Numbered from the stretch's first letter, positions 15,663 to 24,801 are shown. The stretch is 51,696 nt of DNA from MGBC108787 sp964430695 (GCA_964430695.1 CAYSFO010000004.1:1-51696); one strand, 5' to 3'. Translations and numbers: made by a program. The notes: generated by a model not told the origin, from the letters alone.

Positions 15663-18600
15663 TTAATGTTTCTTTTTATTATTTCTATTTGAAATTAGGA
15701 TAAATCCTGCACCTACAAGAATCACAATACCACCAATTAAATTGATATAAGTATTTGATAGTGTATTTGGTACTTCAATATTAACAAGTGTATCTTCGAT
15801 AATAGCTCCATTTTCAGTTACATCAAAGTAAATCTTCTCATCACTTAAAACATATCCATCGATAGTAGCAATTTCTTGCCAGTAGTATTTTCCATATTCT
15901 AATTCTAATTCGATGTTTCCATCTTCATTTGTAATTCCTTCATAAATTAGATTTCCATCTAAATCATAGACACCAATAGTTACGCCAGCTAAAGCATTAC
16001 CATCTTGATCTATTTTATGAATAATAACTGTAGATTTAATTTTTTCATCTTCCATAGTTGCTTTAATGATTTCTCCATCTTCTTTTACTTCAAACCACAT
16101 TGGTTCTTCGTTTATTACATAAGATTCTGGAGCTTCTTTTTCTAAAATATAGAATTTTCCGATTGGAAGATTTTTTATAATAATTTGGCCTTCATCATTT
16201 GTGCGACCGCTATAGATTAATGTACCATCTTCATTTCTGATTTCCACTAAGGTATTTGGTAATGGTTGTCCATCTGAAATACTTATTTTTGTAAACTCTA
16301 AATCACTTTTAATTAAATAATTCTTTAATGTATAAGATGTTTCTATAATTGGAGTAATAGAATCAACATATTCAAGTGTAAAATCATATTCTTTTTCATC
16401 AAGTACATATTTTTCTTTTGTTTCTAGTTCTTTTACATAGTATTTTCCTAAGTAAAGATGTTCAAAAACTAAATTTCCATCTTGATCTGTATAACCTTCA
16501 GCAACTAAATTTCCTGCTTTAAATCTAACAATATTATTTAAAATAATATCTTCTTTTGCATACAAACCAAATTTGATTCCTTCTAAATTTTCTTCTGTTT
16601 CATATACAAAACAGTTTGAAGAATCTTCACATAAATCTGAAATAGTGTATTTTTCACCATCTTTATGTATTTTAACAGTTCCTTCTACTCTTTCATCTTT
16701 CATATTAGATTTAACAATAGTATCAGTTGCTGTTACTTCAAACCATATTTTATCCTCATTAAGTAAGTAATTATATGGTGCTTCCTTTTCTAAAACATAG
16801 TATCTACCGATAGGTAGTCTATTTTCTAATTCGTTTCCATCTGAATCAATAACAATAAAGCTGATTTTACCATCTTTATCAGTACGACCACTATAAATTA
16901 ACTCTCCATTCTCTGTATATAGTTCGATTAATGCACCTTCAATAAGTTCATTATCTATCATATCAGTTTTGGTAAAGTCATATTCTTTGGTAATTAAATA
17001 GTTATCAATTTCTATCATTGCTCTTACTACTGCTGTATATTGATCTTGATATCTAAATTCAAAATCATATTCTTGAGTATCTAATTCATAATTAGGTAAT
17101 GTTTTTAATTCCTTTACATAATACTTTCCAAGATACATTTTAGAATATGTAGCATTTCCATTAGAATCTGTTTCAATAGTTGTTACTAAATCTCCTTCAT
17201 AATAAATAGTTTTACCATTATGAATAATGTCTTCTCTCGCATAAATTCCGAAAACAATTCCTTCTAAATCTGTTTTAACAAAAGTCATTTTGCCATCCGA
17301 CACAACAACTTTTTCACCATTTTTATGAAGATTAAATTCTCCTTCTACTCTTGTATTTGAAAATAAGGTTTCAAAAATAATTCCATATTCTGAATCAGTA
17401 ATCACTTCCATATTTTCACCAATTTCAAAAGGATGAGAATTTGTATTCCATAAATATCCATCAATTACCTGATCTACTTCTTCTAGTCTATATCTACCAC
17501 TTGATAATTCATAAGGAGTAATAAATTCTCCATTTTCATCAGTTTCAAAAACACAAACTTTTTGAGAAGATGGATATGTAATATTCTGACATACATATTC
17601 GTTCCTATCAATGTCGAAAATTTTAAATTTAATACCACTTCTTTTAATTACATCTTTTGTTTCTGAATCAATCTTAACAACTTTTAATTTAGCTGTGATT
17701 TCAGAATTTGATATGTTTTTATAAATAGTATTATCAATTTGTTCTTTAATTTCAAAATGATAATCTTCCACCTTATTAAAATTGATTGTACTAGTTAATT
17801 GTCGAAGTGTATATGTTCCGTATGGTAAAGTTGTCTTAAATTTGCCATTAGAATCCGTAATAAATTCAGCAATCTTTTCATCTCTTGAATTATAAATTGC
17901 AAATGTAGCACCAACTTCTGATGTCATAAAACCAGTATCTGCTTTTGCATATAATTTTGTAAATTCATAAGTATTTGTAATAACTCTTTCTTTTGATTCT
18001 ACTGGAAAATAATTACAAGTTTTTTCTTCTTCTACATTGATTGTATATACTGTAGGATCCAAATTATAACCTTCTGATGGTTTTACCTCTTTAACAGTAT
18101 AAGTTCCTACATCTGGAAGATATCCACTTATAGCTTGTCCATTTTCATCAGTAGTCATAGAACCAACTCTATTTCCATTAATATCAAAAATATCGTACAC
18201 TGCACCCTTAAGAGTTGCATCTCCCTGAGCTCTATTACCTGTTTTTGAATCTACCTTAACTAAAGAGATTTTGGCTTTTCTATGTTCTTTTACTTCAATA
18301 TGTACTGGAATATTAGCAGCAGTATTTTCTGCTGTTAATTCTACTTCATATCTTGTCGAATCTAGTAAGTAATTGTTGCTTGCTTTGATTTCTTGAACAT
18401 AGAATTTTCCTAAACTTGGAAGATATCCAGATGTTGCATCTCCATTGGCATCAGTAATAATTTCAGTTACTTTGTTTCCACTTGCATTATATATACCATA
18501 AATAGCACCTTGTAAAGATGCATCATTTGGAGTAGTTCCACAATGATCTTTCTTTGTAATTGAAATTCTACCTCCTAATATTTTAACATTTAGTCTAGCA

Positions 18601-19412
18601 TATACTGGATCATAATTACCAACTCTCATAACATTTTGAGAATGATCGCTAAAATATACAATTGGTGGTATTTCATACTTAGTAGTTTTCTTTTCTAAAG
18701 TAATTGTTCCATCACCAACACCATTACCAGTAATAGTTAATTGATTTCCATTTATTGAAGCAGATACATTTGAAGTACCTGTAACTTTATAATTACTTAA
18801 AACATTATTTGAATCATTTAAACTTACAGAACTACCAATTGGTAATGTTATATTACTTTCAAATTTTGGTTGTTTATAATGATTAGCTACTAAACTTTCT
18901 AATTCTGCAATTTCACTTTCAAATTTAGATATTCTACTTCCATTTAGTGAATCAGTAAAATAAATATCTGATTCTGGGTTTGTTGTTCTCCAAATCATTA
19001 CTTGTGTAATTGCATACCATTTTTGATCACTATGATTATAACCATTTTCATTATAGTCATAACCATAATACGCTAACAATGATATTCTATCCCATTGCTC
19101 TTCTGAAAAGCCTAATACTCTCGCGTAATCTTCCCTAATTACATCATAATAAGGTAAATTATTATCGATATCAGTATAAGGCTGTAAACAATAAACAAAC
19201 TTATTATCTTCACTTCTTCTTATAAAACGAGCTTGTTGATATTTTGTATATCCATCTGGTTTTACTTTTTTGATATAAATATTGCTTATGTGTTCACTTG
19301 GCCAAATAGCTTGACCTGTATATTTTTCTGCATGCACTGTCTGTGCACCACAAATAGACAATAAAAAAAGCATGCTCATAATAGCATACCTAAATATATT
19401 TTTCCCCCTCAC
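15663..19412 (-). CDS. Thioester-domain, multi-Cna-B surface adhesin with sorting signal
   Basis: The 1249-residue protein begins at GTG 19412 with a signal peptide (hydrophobic core about 10-22, cleavage near VHAEK). It is followed by a thioester (TQXA-type) domain: Cys75 in FVYCLQP and Gln137 in AITQVMIW are the expected bond partners. From about residue 280, nine prealbumin-like Cna-B/SpaA repeats follow, many with the Lys/Glu layout that forms isopeptide bonds (KVDSKTGN...YTVKEVKPSEGY). The C-terminus has a variant sorting motif VPNTL, a hydrophobic helix and a basic tail (RNNKKKH). It would be wall-anchored and could bind covalently to a surface partner. Its place in the transfer operon suggests mating-pair contact or host adhesion. 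Confidence 0.9.
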   Translation of the reverse strand: MRGKNIFRYAIMSMLFLLSICGAQTVHAEKYTGQAIWPSEHISNIYIKKVKPDGYTKYQQARFIRRSEDNKFVYCLQPYTDIDNNLPYYDVIREDYARVLGFSEEQWDRISLLAYYGYDYNENGYNHSDQKWYAITQVMIWRTTNPESDIYFTDSLNGSRISKFESEIAELESLVANHYKQPKFESNITLPIGSSVSLNDSNNVLSNYKVTGTSNVSASINGNQLTITGNGVGDGTITLEKKTTKYEIPPIVYFSDHSQNVMRVGNYDPVYARLNVKILGGRISITKKDHCGTTPNDASLQGAIYGIYNASGNKVTEIITDANGDATSGYLPSLGKFYVQEIKASNNYLLDSTRYEVELTAENTAANIPVHIEVKEHRKAKISLVKVDSKTGNRAQGDATLKGAVYDIFDINGNRVGSMTTDENGQAISGYLPDVGTYTVKEVKPSEGYNLDPTVYTINVEEEKTCNYFPVESKERVITNTYEFTKLYAKADTGFMTSEVGATFAIYNSRDEKIAEFITDSNGKFKTTLPYGTYTLRQLTSTINFNKVEDYHFEIKEQIDNTIYKNISNSEITAKLKVVKIDSETKDVIKRSGIKFKIFDIDRNEYVCQNITYPSSQKVCVFETDENGEFITPYELSSGRYRLEEVDQVIDGYLWNTNSHPFEIGENMEVITDSEYGIIFETLFSNTRVEGEFNLHKNGEKVVVSDGKMTFVKTDLEGIVFGIYAREDIIHNGKTIYYEGDLVTTIETDSNGNATYSKMYLGKYYVKELKTLPNYELDTQEYDFEFRYQDQYTAVVRAMIEIDNYLITKEYDFTKTDMIDNELIEGALIELYTENGELIYSGRTDKDGKISFIVIDSDGNELENRLPIGRYYVLEKEAPYNYLLNEDKIWFEVTATDTIVKSNMKDERVEGTVKIHKDGEKYTISDLCEDSSNCFVYETEENLEGIKFGLYAKEDIILNNIVRFKAGNLVAEGYTDQDGNLVFEHLYLGKYYVKELETKEKYVLDEKEYDFTLEYVDSITPIIETSYTLKNYLIKSDLEFTKISISDGQPLPNTLVEIRNEDGTLIYSGRTNDEGQIIIKNLPIGKFYILEKEAPESYVINEEPMWFEVKEDGEIIKATMEDEKIKSTVIIHKIDQDGNALAGVTIGVYDLDGNLIYEGITNEDGNIELELEYGKYYWQEIATIDGYVLSDEKIYFDVTENGAIIEDTLVNIEVPNTLSNTYINLIGGIVILVGAGFILISNRNNKKKH

Positions 19413-19423
19413 ATTTTTCCTTT

Positions 19424-20065
19424 CTATTGCTTAACTTTTAACATCTCCCCCAAATAATTACCAGAAGTACTGTTAATTCCAACACAAGAAAAACTGATTA
19501 TATCTTCATTTTCGCTTTTTAAGTGTCCAGCATCAATGCACGCTTGATGTGCAGCAGTCTCATTTCCATAATCATTTATAGAAAAATCAACTCTAGCCCA
19601 AGACCACATTGGCTTATTGTAATAATCATATTCACTCATACCATAAGTTTCCCAAATAGGAGTTTCTTTTACTTCTTGTTTTGGTGTTTCTTTCACTACT
19701 GGTTTTTCATTAATTACTGGAGTGTTTTCTTTTTTTTCGTTAGTTGATGGAATATTTGAAGATTTATTATTTTGTTCTACACTTTCTTTAATTATAGAAG
19801 AATCATTTGATTGTTCTGTTTTAATAGTTTCTTCTTTATTTGTAGAATTATCATTTAATGTTTCTTCAATCTCAATATCTTTAGTTTCTTTTTCTACAAT
19901 TTCTTGTTTTCCATCATCATTTTTAATTTTTTCTGTAGAAATATTATCTACTTTCAATTCTTTTTCATTAGTTTCCCTTGTATAAAAGATAACTGATATA
20001 CTAATAACTGCTACTAGTACTAAAAGGCTAATAATTACAAGAGGCTTTTTGCTTTTGTTTATCAC
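19424..20065 (-). CDS. Membrane-anchored/secreted protein with a low-complexity stalk
   Basis: The 213-residue protein starts at GTG 20065. One hydrophobic segment lies at about residues 9-28 (LVIISLLVLVAVISISVIFY). A Glu/Lys/Thr/Asn-rich stalk follows (about 30-140), and then a compact C-terminal part with aromatic residues and two Cys (YYNKPMWSWARVDFSIND, then HQACIDAGH and SFSCVGI) that may form a disulfide. It lies 11 nt upstream of the adhesin gene behind the operon promoter, so it probably acts at the cell surface with it. The domain was not recognised. Confidence 0.66.
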   Translation of the reverse strand: MINKSKKPLVIISLLVLVAVISISVIFYTRETNEKELKVDNISTEKIKNDDGKQEIVEKETKDIEIEETLNDNSTNKEETIKTEQSNDSSIIKESVEQNNKSSNIPSTNEKKENTPVINEKPVVKETPKQEVKETPIWETYGMSEYDYYNKPMWSWARVDFSINDYGNETAAHQACIDAGHLKSENEDIISFSCVGINSTSGNYLGEMLKVKQ

Positions 20066-20094
20066 AAAAATTCCTCCTTCTTTTATATACCTAA

Positions 20095-20123
20095 ATTATA
20101 CCGCATTATTAGTATTTTGTCAG
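20095..20123 (-). promoter_or_regulatory. Promoter upstream of the adhesin and transfer genes
   Basis: Minus-strand CTGACA (20118-20123) and TATAAT (20095-20100) are separated by 17 bp. They lie just before GTG 20065, which has a GGAGGA site. Confidence 0.68.
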
Positions 20124-20129
20124 CACCCT

Positions 20130-20387
20130 TTAAATAAGTTCTTCAATCTTTACGATAGGAACTTCTTGAACTGGCATACAATGAATATCAAGTGCTTTTT
20201 GATAATCAATAATCTGATTATATAAAAGATTGATACAAATTGCCATCTCTTGATAGTTTTGTGTCGTAACATCTAAACTTGCTAAAGTTCTCAAATACTC
20301 TGGAGTTGTCATTCCCAACTTTTCAGCTCGAACTCGTATTTGTTCTTTTAGAGTAATTGGTACTGTTACTTTTACAATATCGCTCAT
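20130..20387 (-). CDS. Ribbon-helix-helix / MobC-like small protein
   Basis: The 85-residue protein has an N-terminus (IVKVTVPITLKEQIRVRAEK, then LGMTTPEYLRTLA) that is a clear strand-helix-helix of the RHH/Arc type. The C-terminal helix and short tail may mediate dimer or partner contacts. A GGGGTG site precedes ATG 20387. It is probably a transcriptional regulator or relaxosome accessory factor. It follows the ArpU-like gene by 33 nt. Confidence 0.72.
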   Translation of the reverse strand: MSDIVKVTVPITLKEQIRVRAEKLGMTTPEYLRTLASLDVTTQNYQEMAICINLLYNQIIDYQKALDIHCMPVQEVPIVKIEELI

Positions 20388-20420
20388 TTTTTCACCCCCT
20401 CACAACATAAAAAAAGAAGA

Positions 20421-20954
20421 CTACCTATCTTCCTCGTACAATGTTTCTAATGCCATCCAACTTTTTACTAAGCAACTTTTCTTGATTGGCTGTATTGATC
20501 TTACACTTATTCCTAATTTTTCAGCAATACTTTCATGTGATCTACCTGCCATAAGTGCATGTGTTAGATATATTGCTTCATCTTTCGTAAGCCCTTTTGA
20601 TAAAGTGATAATGGAATCATAAAATTTAGATGCCCATATCATACTATCAATTTTCCTCGTTACAGCTTGTTCTTCTTTGCTTAGTATTCTTCTTTGACTA
20701 TTTCCTTCCCTTATTTCATAAGAAGCAGTAATTTTAATAGATTCATTTAATGGAACATTAAAATAAAACTTTAGTCCATTAAATCTTGAAAACATTTTAA
20801 TTAACTTTGATTTAATATCATCGATATCATACTCATTACAGATACTTTCTGATATCATGCAAACGAAATCATCTTCTTTGCTGCGTTTTTCTGATATGTC
20901 AATTACTTTTGAAGGCAATTCATATATCATATTCAATGTTAAATTCAAATCCAT
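20421..20954 (-). CDS. ArpU/sigma-70-region-4-like transcription regulator
   Basis: About 177 residues. ATG 20954 is preferred to TTG 20957 because of its 8-nt spacing from the GGAGG site. The C-terminal third holds a helix-turn-helix resembling sigma region 4 and the phage regulator ArpU: LTKDEAIYLTHALMAGRSHE then SIAEKLGISVRSIQPIKK. The N-terminal part was not recognised. It is the first gene of the minus-strand transfer region, behind a long leader with a terminator hairpin, so it is likely the master switch of the element. A weak hairpin with a T run overlaps its stop codon (20409-20432). Confidence 0.7.
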   Translation of the reverse strand: MDLNLTLNMIYELPSKVIDISEKRSKEDDFVCMISESICNEYDIDDIKSKLIKMFSRFNGLKFYFNVPLNESIKITASYEIREGNSQRRILSKEEQAVTRKIDSMIWASKFYDSIITLSKGLTKDEAIYLTHALMAGRSHESIAEKLGISVRSIQPIKKSCLVKSWMALETLYEEDR

Positions 20955-20976
20955 CAAATCTACCTCCTCTCAAAGC

Positions 20977-21016
20977 AAAAAGAGACCTAAAGGTTGAATT
21001 CCAATAAGTCTCTTTT
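20977..21016 (-). terminator. Leader terminator/attenuator ahead of the ArpU-like gene
   Basis: On the minus strand AAAAGAGAC (21016-21008) pairs with GTCTCTTTTT (20986-20977). The loop contains the palindrome TTGGAATTCAA. The hairpin lies downstream of a good promoter and upstream of the GGAGG site, so it would stop most transcripts unless antitermination occurs. Confidence 0.68.
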
Positions 21017-21084
21017 CATTTTTCTAAGTTGTCTTTCTATTATCTGATTTTTACTAGTTTCCAACCCACCTGAAATTGCTGTTT

Positions 21085-21113
21085 ATTTTAATGGAATTTT
21101 TTGGAAATGTCAA
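21085..21113 (-). promoter_or_regulatory. Strong promoter of the transfer-region regulator
   Basis: Minus-strand consensus TTGACA (21108-21113) and TAAAAT (21085-21090) are spaced by 17 bp. The predicted start is near 21078, giving a leader of about 120 nt before ATG 20954. Confidence 0.75.
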
Positions 21114-21136
21114 GAGCTGCCAATTAGAAACATAAA

Positions 21137-21172
21137 AAAATGAGTCTCTTCTTTGCAGAATTAACTCATTTT
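21137..21172 (-). terminator. Terminator downstream of the Gfo/Idh-like gene
   Basis: The minus-strand stem AAAATGAGT/ACTCATTTT (21172-21164 and 21145-21137), with an 18-nt loop, is followed by further T. It ends leftward transcription before the transfer-region promoter. Confidence 0.55.
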
Positions 21173-21204
21173 ACTCCATTATACACCCCTATACGGAAAT
21201 GTCT

Positions 21205-21277
21205 AGGCAAAAAACTTGCAAATTTCATGCAAAATTGTTGCAAAAAACTTGCAAAAAAGTTGCAAAATTGTTGCAAC
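21205..21277. repeat. Seven direct 11-bp repeats with a TTGCAA core (iteron or integrase-arm-like array)
   Basis: The GCAA tetramer recurs at 21207, 21218, 21229, 21240, 21251, 21262 and 21273, exactly every 11 bp. The consensus is TTGCAAAAAAN; the first and third copies are degenerate. One repeat per helical turn places all sites on one face of the DNA, as expected for cooperative protein binding. The roughly 330-nt gene-poor stretch 20955-21284 holds this array, a terminator, a promoter and the leader. Confidence 0.82.
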
Positions 21278-21284
21278 TACTTTT

Positions 21285-23171
21285 TTAACCCCTTTTATTT
21301 CCTAGCTTTTCTACTATACTAAGAATCTTGTAAATACTAAAATGTTTTGCTAAAAATTTTAAGTAATAAAATCTCATTAAAGCCATTTTTTTGCTTTTAT
21401 GTACTTTTTGAAGTAAACTACCAGCTACATCTTTATCATCATCTATCGACATAAAAGTTATATATGTTCCATCTTCAAGTACTTTATCTACAGTAATGAA
21501 AAAACTATAATCACCAATAATATTATTATAAGTATCTATATGAGTTCGTTCCTTATTTATATATCTTCTATCTGAATATTGACGATATTCTTTTAAATTA
21601 ACTGGATAGGTATATTGATTTCTAACTTCAATATTAACTGGAACTCTTTTATTTTTATAATAATTATGAATTCCTTTTGCACATCCGGTCAAAATCTCAA
21701 TTCCCAATGCTTGATCTTTAATATCCCCTTTTTCACACTTTCCTTTTAAAAAGTTAGATATATATACCTCTCTTGAAAGCTCATTATACCCCAATATATC
21801 CTTTTTTTCTTTATCAGTATATAAATCCCCTAGTTTAATAATTTCGTGTGGTTTACCACCAATTAAATCACAATTACGATAGATATGGATATCAAAGTGT
21901 TCTAATCCGCCGATTTGTTCTTCTAAAGAAATGTCTTCTGTACGATCTTTAATTTCTTTTGATTGATAACTATGAACTTGAATATTCATAAGAGGACCTA
22001 CTTGAATATTTATATACTCATGTCGGATTCTACCATTACTCTTATAAAAATCTTTTGTTTCTATCCAGCCTCTACGAGAAAAACCATAGTGTAAAAGGTT
22101 AATATTACAATGAGTAATTAGTTGATTATATCTATTTCTAAAATTTATAGAACCATAAAAGTTCTTTTCACCAAATTTATCGAATTTAGGTAATTCTTCT
22201 TGATTATAGTATTCAGGTATTTGTTGATCTTTAAATATTCTTTTGAAATCATCTTTATTAAAAATATTCAATTCATCATTTGGTATTAAAACGCTACTAT
22301 AAACTTCTGCTTTAGTTATTTTCTTATTACCTTTTAACTGATTATTAATTTTAATAAAATCACTTAAATTATCAATAAAATGATATCCAGAATGGAATAG
22401 TTTACCATACCCATATTTGTATGGATGATTCTCTTTTAACATATCATGAGGCATTTCCCAATTTCCATCAGAATGATAAATATCTATATAAGTAATAGGA
22501 ATCTGATATTTTTTGACAGTTTCGTTAAGCAAATTCTTTATATATTCATAGCCCCTATGATATTGTCTTTGACACATAACCTTGCACATAACATCTGATT
22601 TATTAGCAAGTTCTAAAATATCATAATATTGTTTTCTTACCTTTTCAATACTTCTTAGACTAGTCATATTCTTAGTAACTGTAATTGGTTTATCTGTTAG
22701 AACATCATAATTGTTTTCAAGTGCAAAATGAATATACATATTATGAGCTTTTGGTTCAGTTGCAATTATAATATGAGTTATTTCTAATGTTTTACATACT
22801 GATAACAAATTGCTTTCAATTTCTTTTGGTAATAAATCATTATCTTTTAAAGAATCATCAATTGTAAATATATGAGTGTCCTTAAACCCATTTTCATTTA
22901 GATATTCTCTTGCATAATTTCTTTTTGATTCCAAATCTACCAGTAAAGTAAAGTTTGTTTTATGTTTTTTAAAATAATTTAAATAAATTCGTTTTGCATG
23001 AGGACCTAATCCTATCAATGCAATATTTTGTTTTTTAGATTTATATTGTCTCTTTTTAGAATCTTTTTCAAAACTTCGATCCATTGCTTTTTTAATATAA
23101 TCTGCATTTTCTCTTTGCTGTTTTGTTAATTTCTTTTCAAATGGATCAATCACAATATTTTGCATATTCAT
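21285..23171 (-). CDS. Large Gfo/Idh/MocA-like oxidoreductase
   Basis: The 628-residue protein has a Rossmann NAD(P)-binding site at about residues 48-75 (IALIGLGPHAKRIYLNYF), then DVLTDKPITV in place of the family EKP motif. Farther on, FHSGYHFIDNL has the His-x2-Asp spacing seen at the catalytic site of this superfamily. It is nearly twice the usual 330-400 residues. A basic N-terminal extension (1-47) and a C-terminal region from about 430 are additional. The substrate is unknown. It is probably monocistronic, with its own promoter. Confidence 0.75.
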   Translation of the reverse strand: MNMQNIVIDPFEKKLTKQQRENADYIKKAMDRSFEKDSKKRQYKSKKQNIALIGLGPHAKRIYLNYFKKHKTNFTLLVDLESKRNYAREYLNENGFKDTHIFTIDDSLKDNDLLPKEIESNLLSVCKTLEITHIIIATEPKAHNMYIHFALENNYDVLTDKPITVTKNMTSLRSIEKVRKQYYDILELANKSDVMCKVMCQRQYHRGYEYIKNLLNETVKKYQIPITYIDIYHSDGNWEMPHDMLKENHPYKYGYGKLFHSGYHFIDNLSDFIKINNQLKGNKKITKAEVYSSVLIPNDELNIFNKDDFKRIFKDQQIPEYYNQEELPKFDKFGEKNFYGSINFRNRYNQLITHCNINLLHYGFSRRGWIETKDFYKSNGRIRHEYINIQVGPLMNIQVHSYQSKEIKDRTEDISLEEQIGGLEHFDIHIYRNCDLIGGKPHEIIKLGDLYTDKEKKDILGYNELSREVYISNFLKGKCEKGDIKDQALGIEILTGCAKGIHNYYKNKRVPVNIEVRNQYTYPVNLKEYRQYSDRRYINKERTHIDTYNNIIGDYSFFITVDKVLEDGTYITFMSIDDDKDVAGSLLQKVHKSKKMALMRFYYLKFLAKHFSIYKILSIVEKLGNKRG

Positions 23172-23206
23172 AGAAAAAAGCCCCCTTTCAATAAATATTG
23201 TTTTAT

Positions 23207-23235
23207 ATTATAGAGAACTTTTTTAAATAAGTAAA
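23207..23235 (-). promoter_or_regulatory. Promoter of the Gfo/Idh-like gene
   Basis: Minus-strand TTTACT (23230-23235) and TATAAT (23207-23212) are separated by 17 bp. They are followed by an AAAGGGGGC ribosome site before ATG 23171. Confidence 0.6.
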
Positions 23236-23284
23236 ATACCAATTTTTTATACTATTATTTATTTTTAAATAATAGAAAGTTGAA

Positions 23285-23824
23285 TTATAAATGTTTTTTA
23301 TAATACTTTAAGATTTCATAATCTCTTCTAACAATAAATTTTGTGTGATATACACTTTTATCACCATCAAAATTAGATGCTACTAATTTATCTTCTGAAT
23401 CTTTAATGAGAGTCATAGCAGTATCTATATCTAACCATAATAGCTCTGAACCTTCACCTTTTTCTTGTTCAGTAAAATCAGTATGACCTATATAATCTAC
23501 CACATGAGCTATATAAATATAAGAAGTTTGTTTAAAATCATCTAAGGTTTTTAATTCTTCTACTGTTCCTAAACAATCATCGATTTCTATCTTACATCCT
23601 GATTCTTCTAAGCATTCTCTTTTAAATGCTTTTGTAGGATCTTCGTTTTCATCAATTCCGCCACCTACAAGTTTATATTCATTTTTAAGACTCTTATGTA
23701 AAATAGCAATCTTATTTTCACTATTAAATACTATTCCTCTTGCACCCCATCTTTGTCTAGGATTTACAAAAGCAATACTATCTAATCCAAAATCTTCATC
23801 AGTTATTCTTCTTATACAAATCAT
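23285..23824 (-). CDS. NUDIX hydrolase
   Basis: The 179-residue protein carries a perfect Nudix box at about residues 55-76: G-x5-E-x7-RE-x2-EE-x-G (GGIDENEDPTKAFKRECLEE then SG). The metal-binding glutamates are present, so it should hydrolyse a nucleoside diphosphate linked to another moiety; the substrate cannot be told. An AGGTGAT site precedes the ATG. It lies between the LysR and Gfo/Idh genes on the same strand. A shared function is possible but not shown. Confidence 0.9.
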   Translation of the reverse strand: MICIRRITDEDFGLDSIAFVNPRQRWGARGIVFNSENKIAILHKSLKNEYKLVGGGIDENEDPTKAFKRECLEESGCKIEIDDCLGTVEELKTLDDFKQTSYIYIAHVVDYIGHTDFTEQEKGEGSELLWLDIDTAMTLIKDSEDKLVASNFDGDKSVYHTKFIVRRDYEILKYYKKHL

Positions 23825-23881
23825 AAAAATATCACCTACAACAAATATTATACCTTTTTTTGAAGAAAAAAAGAATCAGTT

Positions 23882-24775
23882 TTATTTCTTTTCTAAAACT
23901 AATTCTATAAATTTTTTTGTAATAAGATTAGTTGCATTTTTGCTATAAATTATTCCAATATAGTTTTTAGGCATCTCAACATCTAATTTTAAAGCCACTA
24001 AATCAAATGTTTCTACTTCTTCTTTAACAAAATATCCTATATATTCATTTTCTTTAACAAAGTCTGCCATTAACTTACTATCTGGCATTTCAATTTTAGG
24101 TTCTAAATTCATATTTATAGATGTTAATATTTCATCCAACATTTGTCTTCTTCTGGAAGCACCAGATACAACTAATTTATATTTAGTTAAATCATTAAAT
24201 GTTCTAATTTTATCTCCATATTTACTATAAAACCCTTTAGAACAAGCAAAACAAGTATCAAAATTACCTATTTGCTTAATTTCCATATTATCTTTTTCAG
24301 TAAAGTTTAAATTAGGAACATAATCGATTAAAACATCTATTTTATGATTTAATAGATAATTATTTAAATTGCTAGCACTATCAGTTATAATCTTTATTTT
24401 TACATTAGGATATAAACTATTAAAAACTGATAAATAATGAGATAATCTATTATCCGCAATATTTCTTGTTGTTCCAATAGTTAATTTACCTACTAATTCA
24501 TTAGAATCATTTAAATTATTTTTATTATAATCATTAAACACACTAAACATTGTATCTAATTGTTTATAGAGTTCTTCGCCATCATTAGTTAATTCGATTC
24601 CTTTATTGTTTCTATTAACTAACTTCATTTTCATGGTATCTTCCAAAAGTTTTACATTTCTACTAAGTGATGGTTGTGATACATTATAATTCTCTGCAGC
24701 TCTTGAAAAACTTTTACTTTTAGCAACAAGATAAAAATCATATAACAATGGAAGATTATTTCTTAAATCATACAT
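23882..24775 (-). CDS. LysR-family transcriptional regulator
   Basis: A 297-residue protein of typical LTTR length. The N-terminal winged HTH is clear: LPLLYDFYLVAKSKSFSRAA then YNVSQPSLSRNVKLLE. A linker helix leads into a two-lobed effector domain from about residue 90. It has its own consensus promoter. LTTRs often control an adjacent gene; the NUDIX gene follows on the same strand and the ankyrin operon ends just upstream. The effector is unknown. Confidence 0.92.
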   Translation of the reverse strand: MYDLRNNLPLLYDFYLVAKSKSFSRAAENYNVSQPSLSRNVKLLEDTMKMKLVNRNNKGIELTNDGEELYKQLDTMFSVFNDYNKNNLNDSNELVGKLTIGTTRNIADNRLSHYLSVFNSLYPNVKIKIITDSASNLNNYLLNHKIDVLIDYVPNLNFTEKDNMEIKQIGNFDTCFACSKGFYSKYGDKIRTFNDLTKYKLVVSGASRRRQMLDEILTSINMNLEPKIEMPDSKLMADFVKENEYIGYFVKEEVETFDLVALKLDVEMPKNYIGIIYSKNATNLITKKFIELVLEKK

Positions 24776-24801
24776 AAAAACACCCCTTTGAAATTGATAT
24801 T

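Noticed and set aside
21140..21322. 60-residue plus-strand ORF (Lys/Gln/Cys-rich)
   Set aside because: It simply translates the 11-bp repeats, has no ribosome site and overlaps a terminator and the end of the Gfo/Idh gene.
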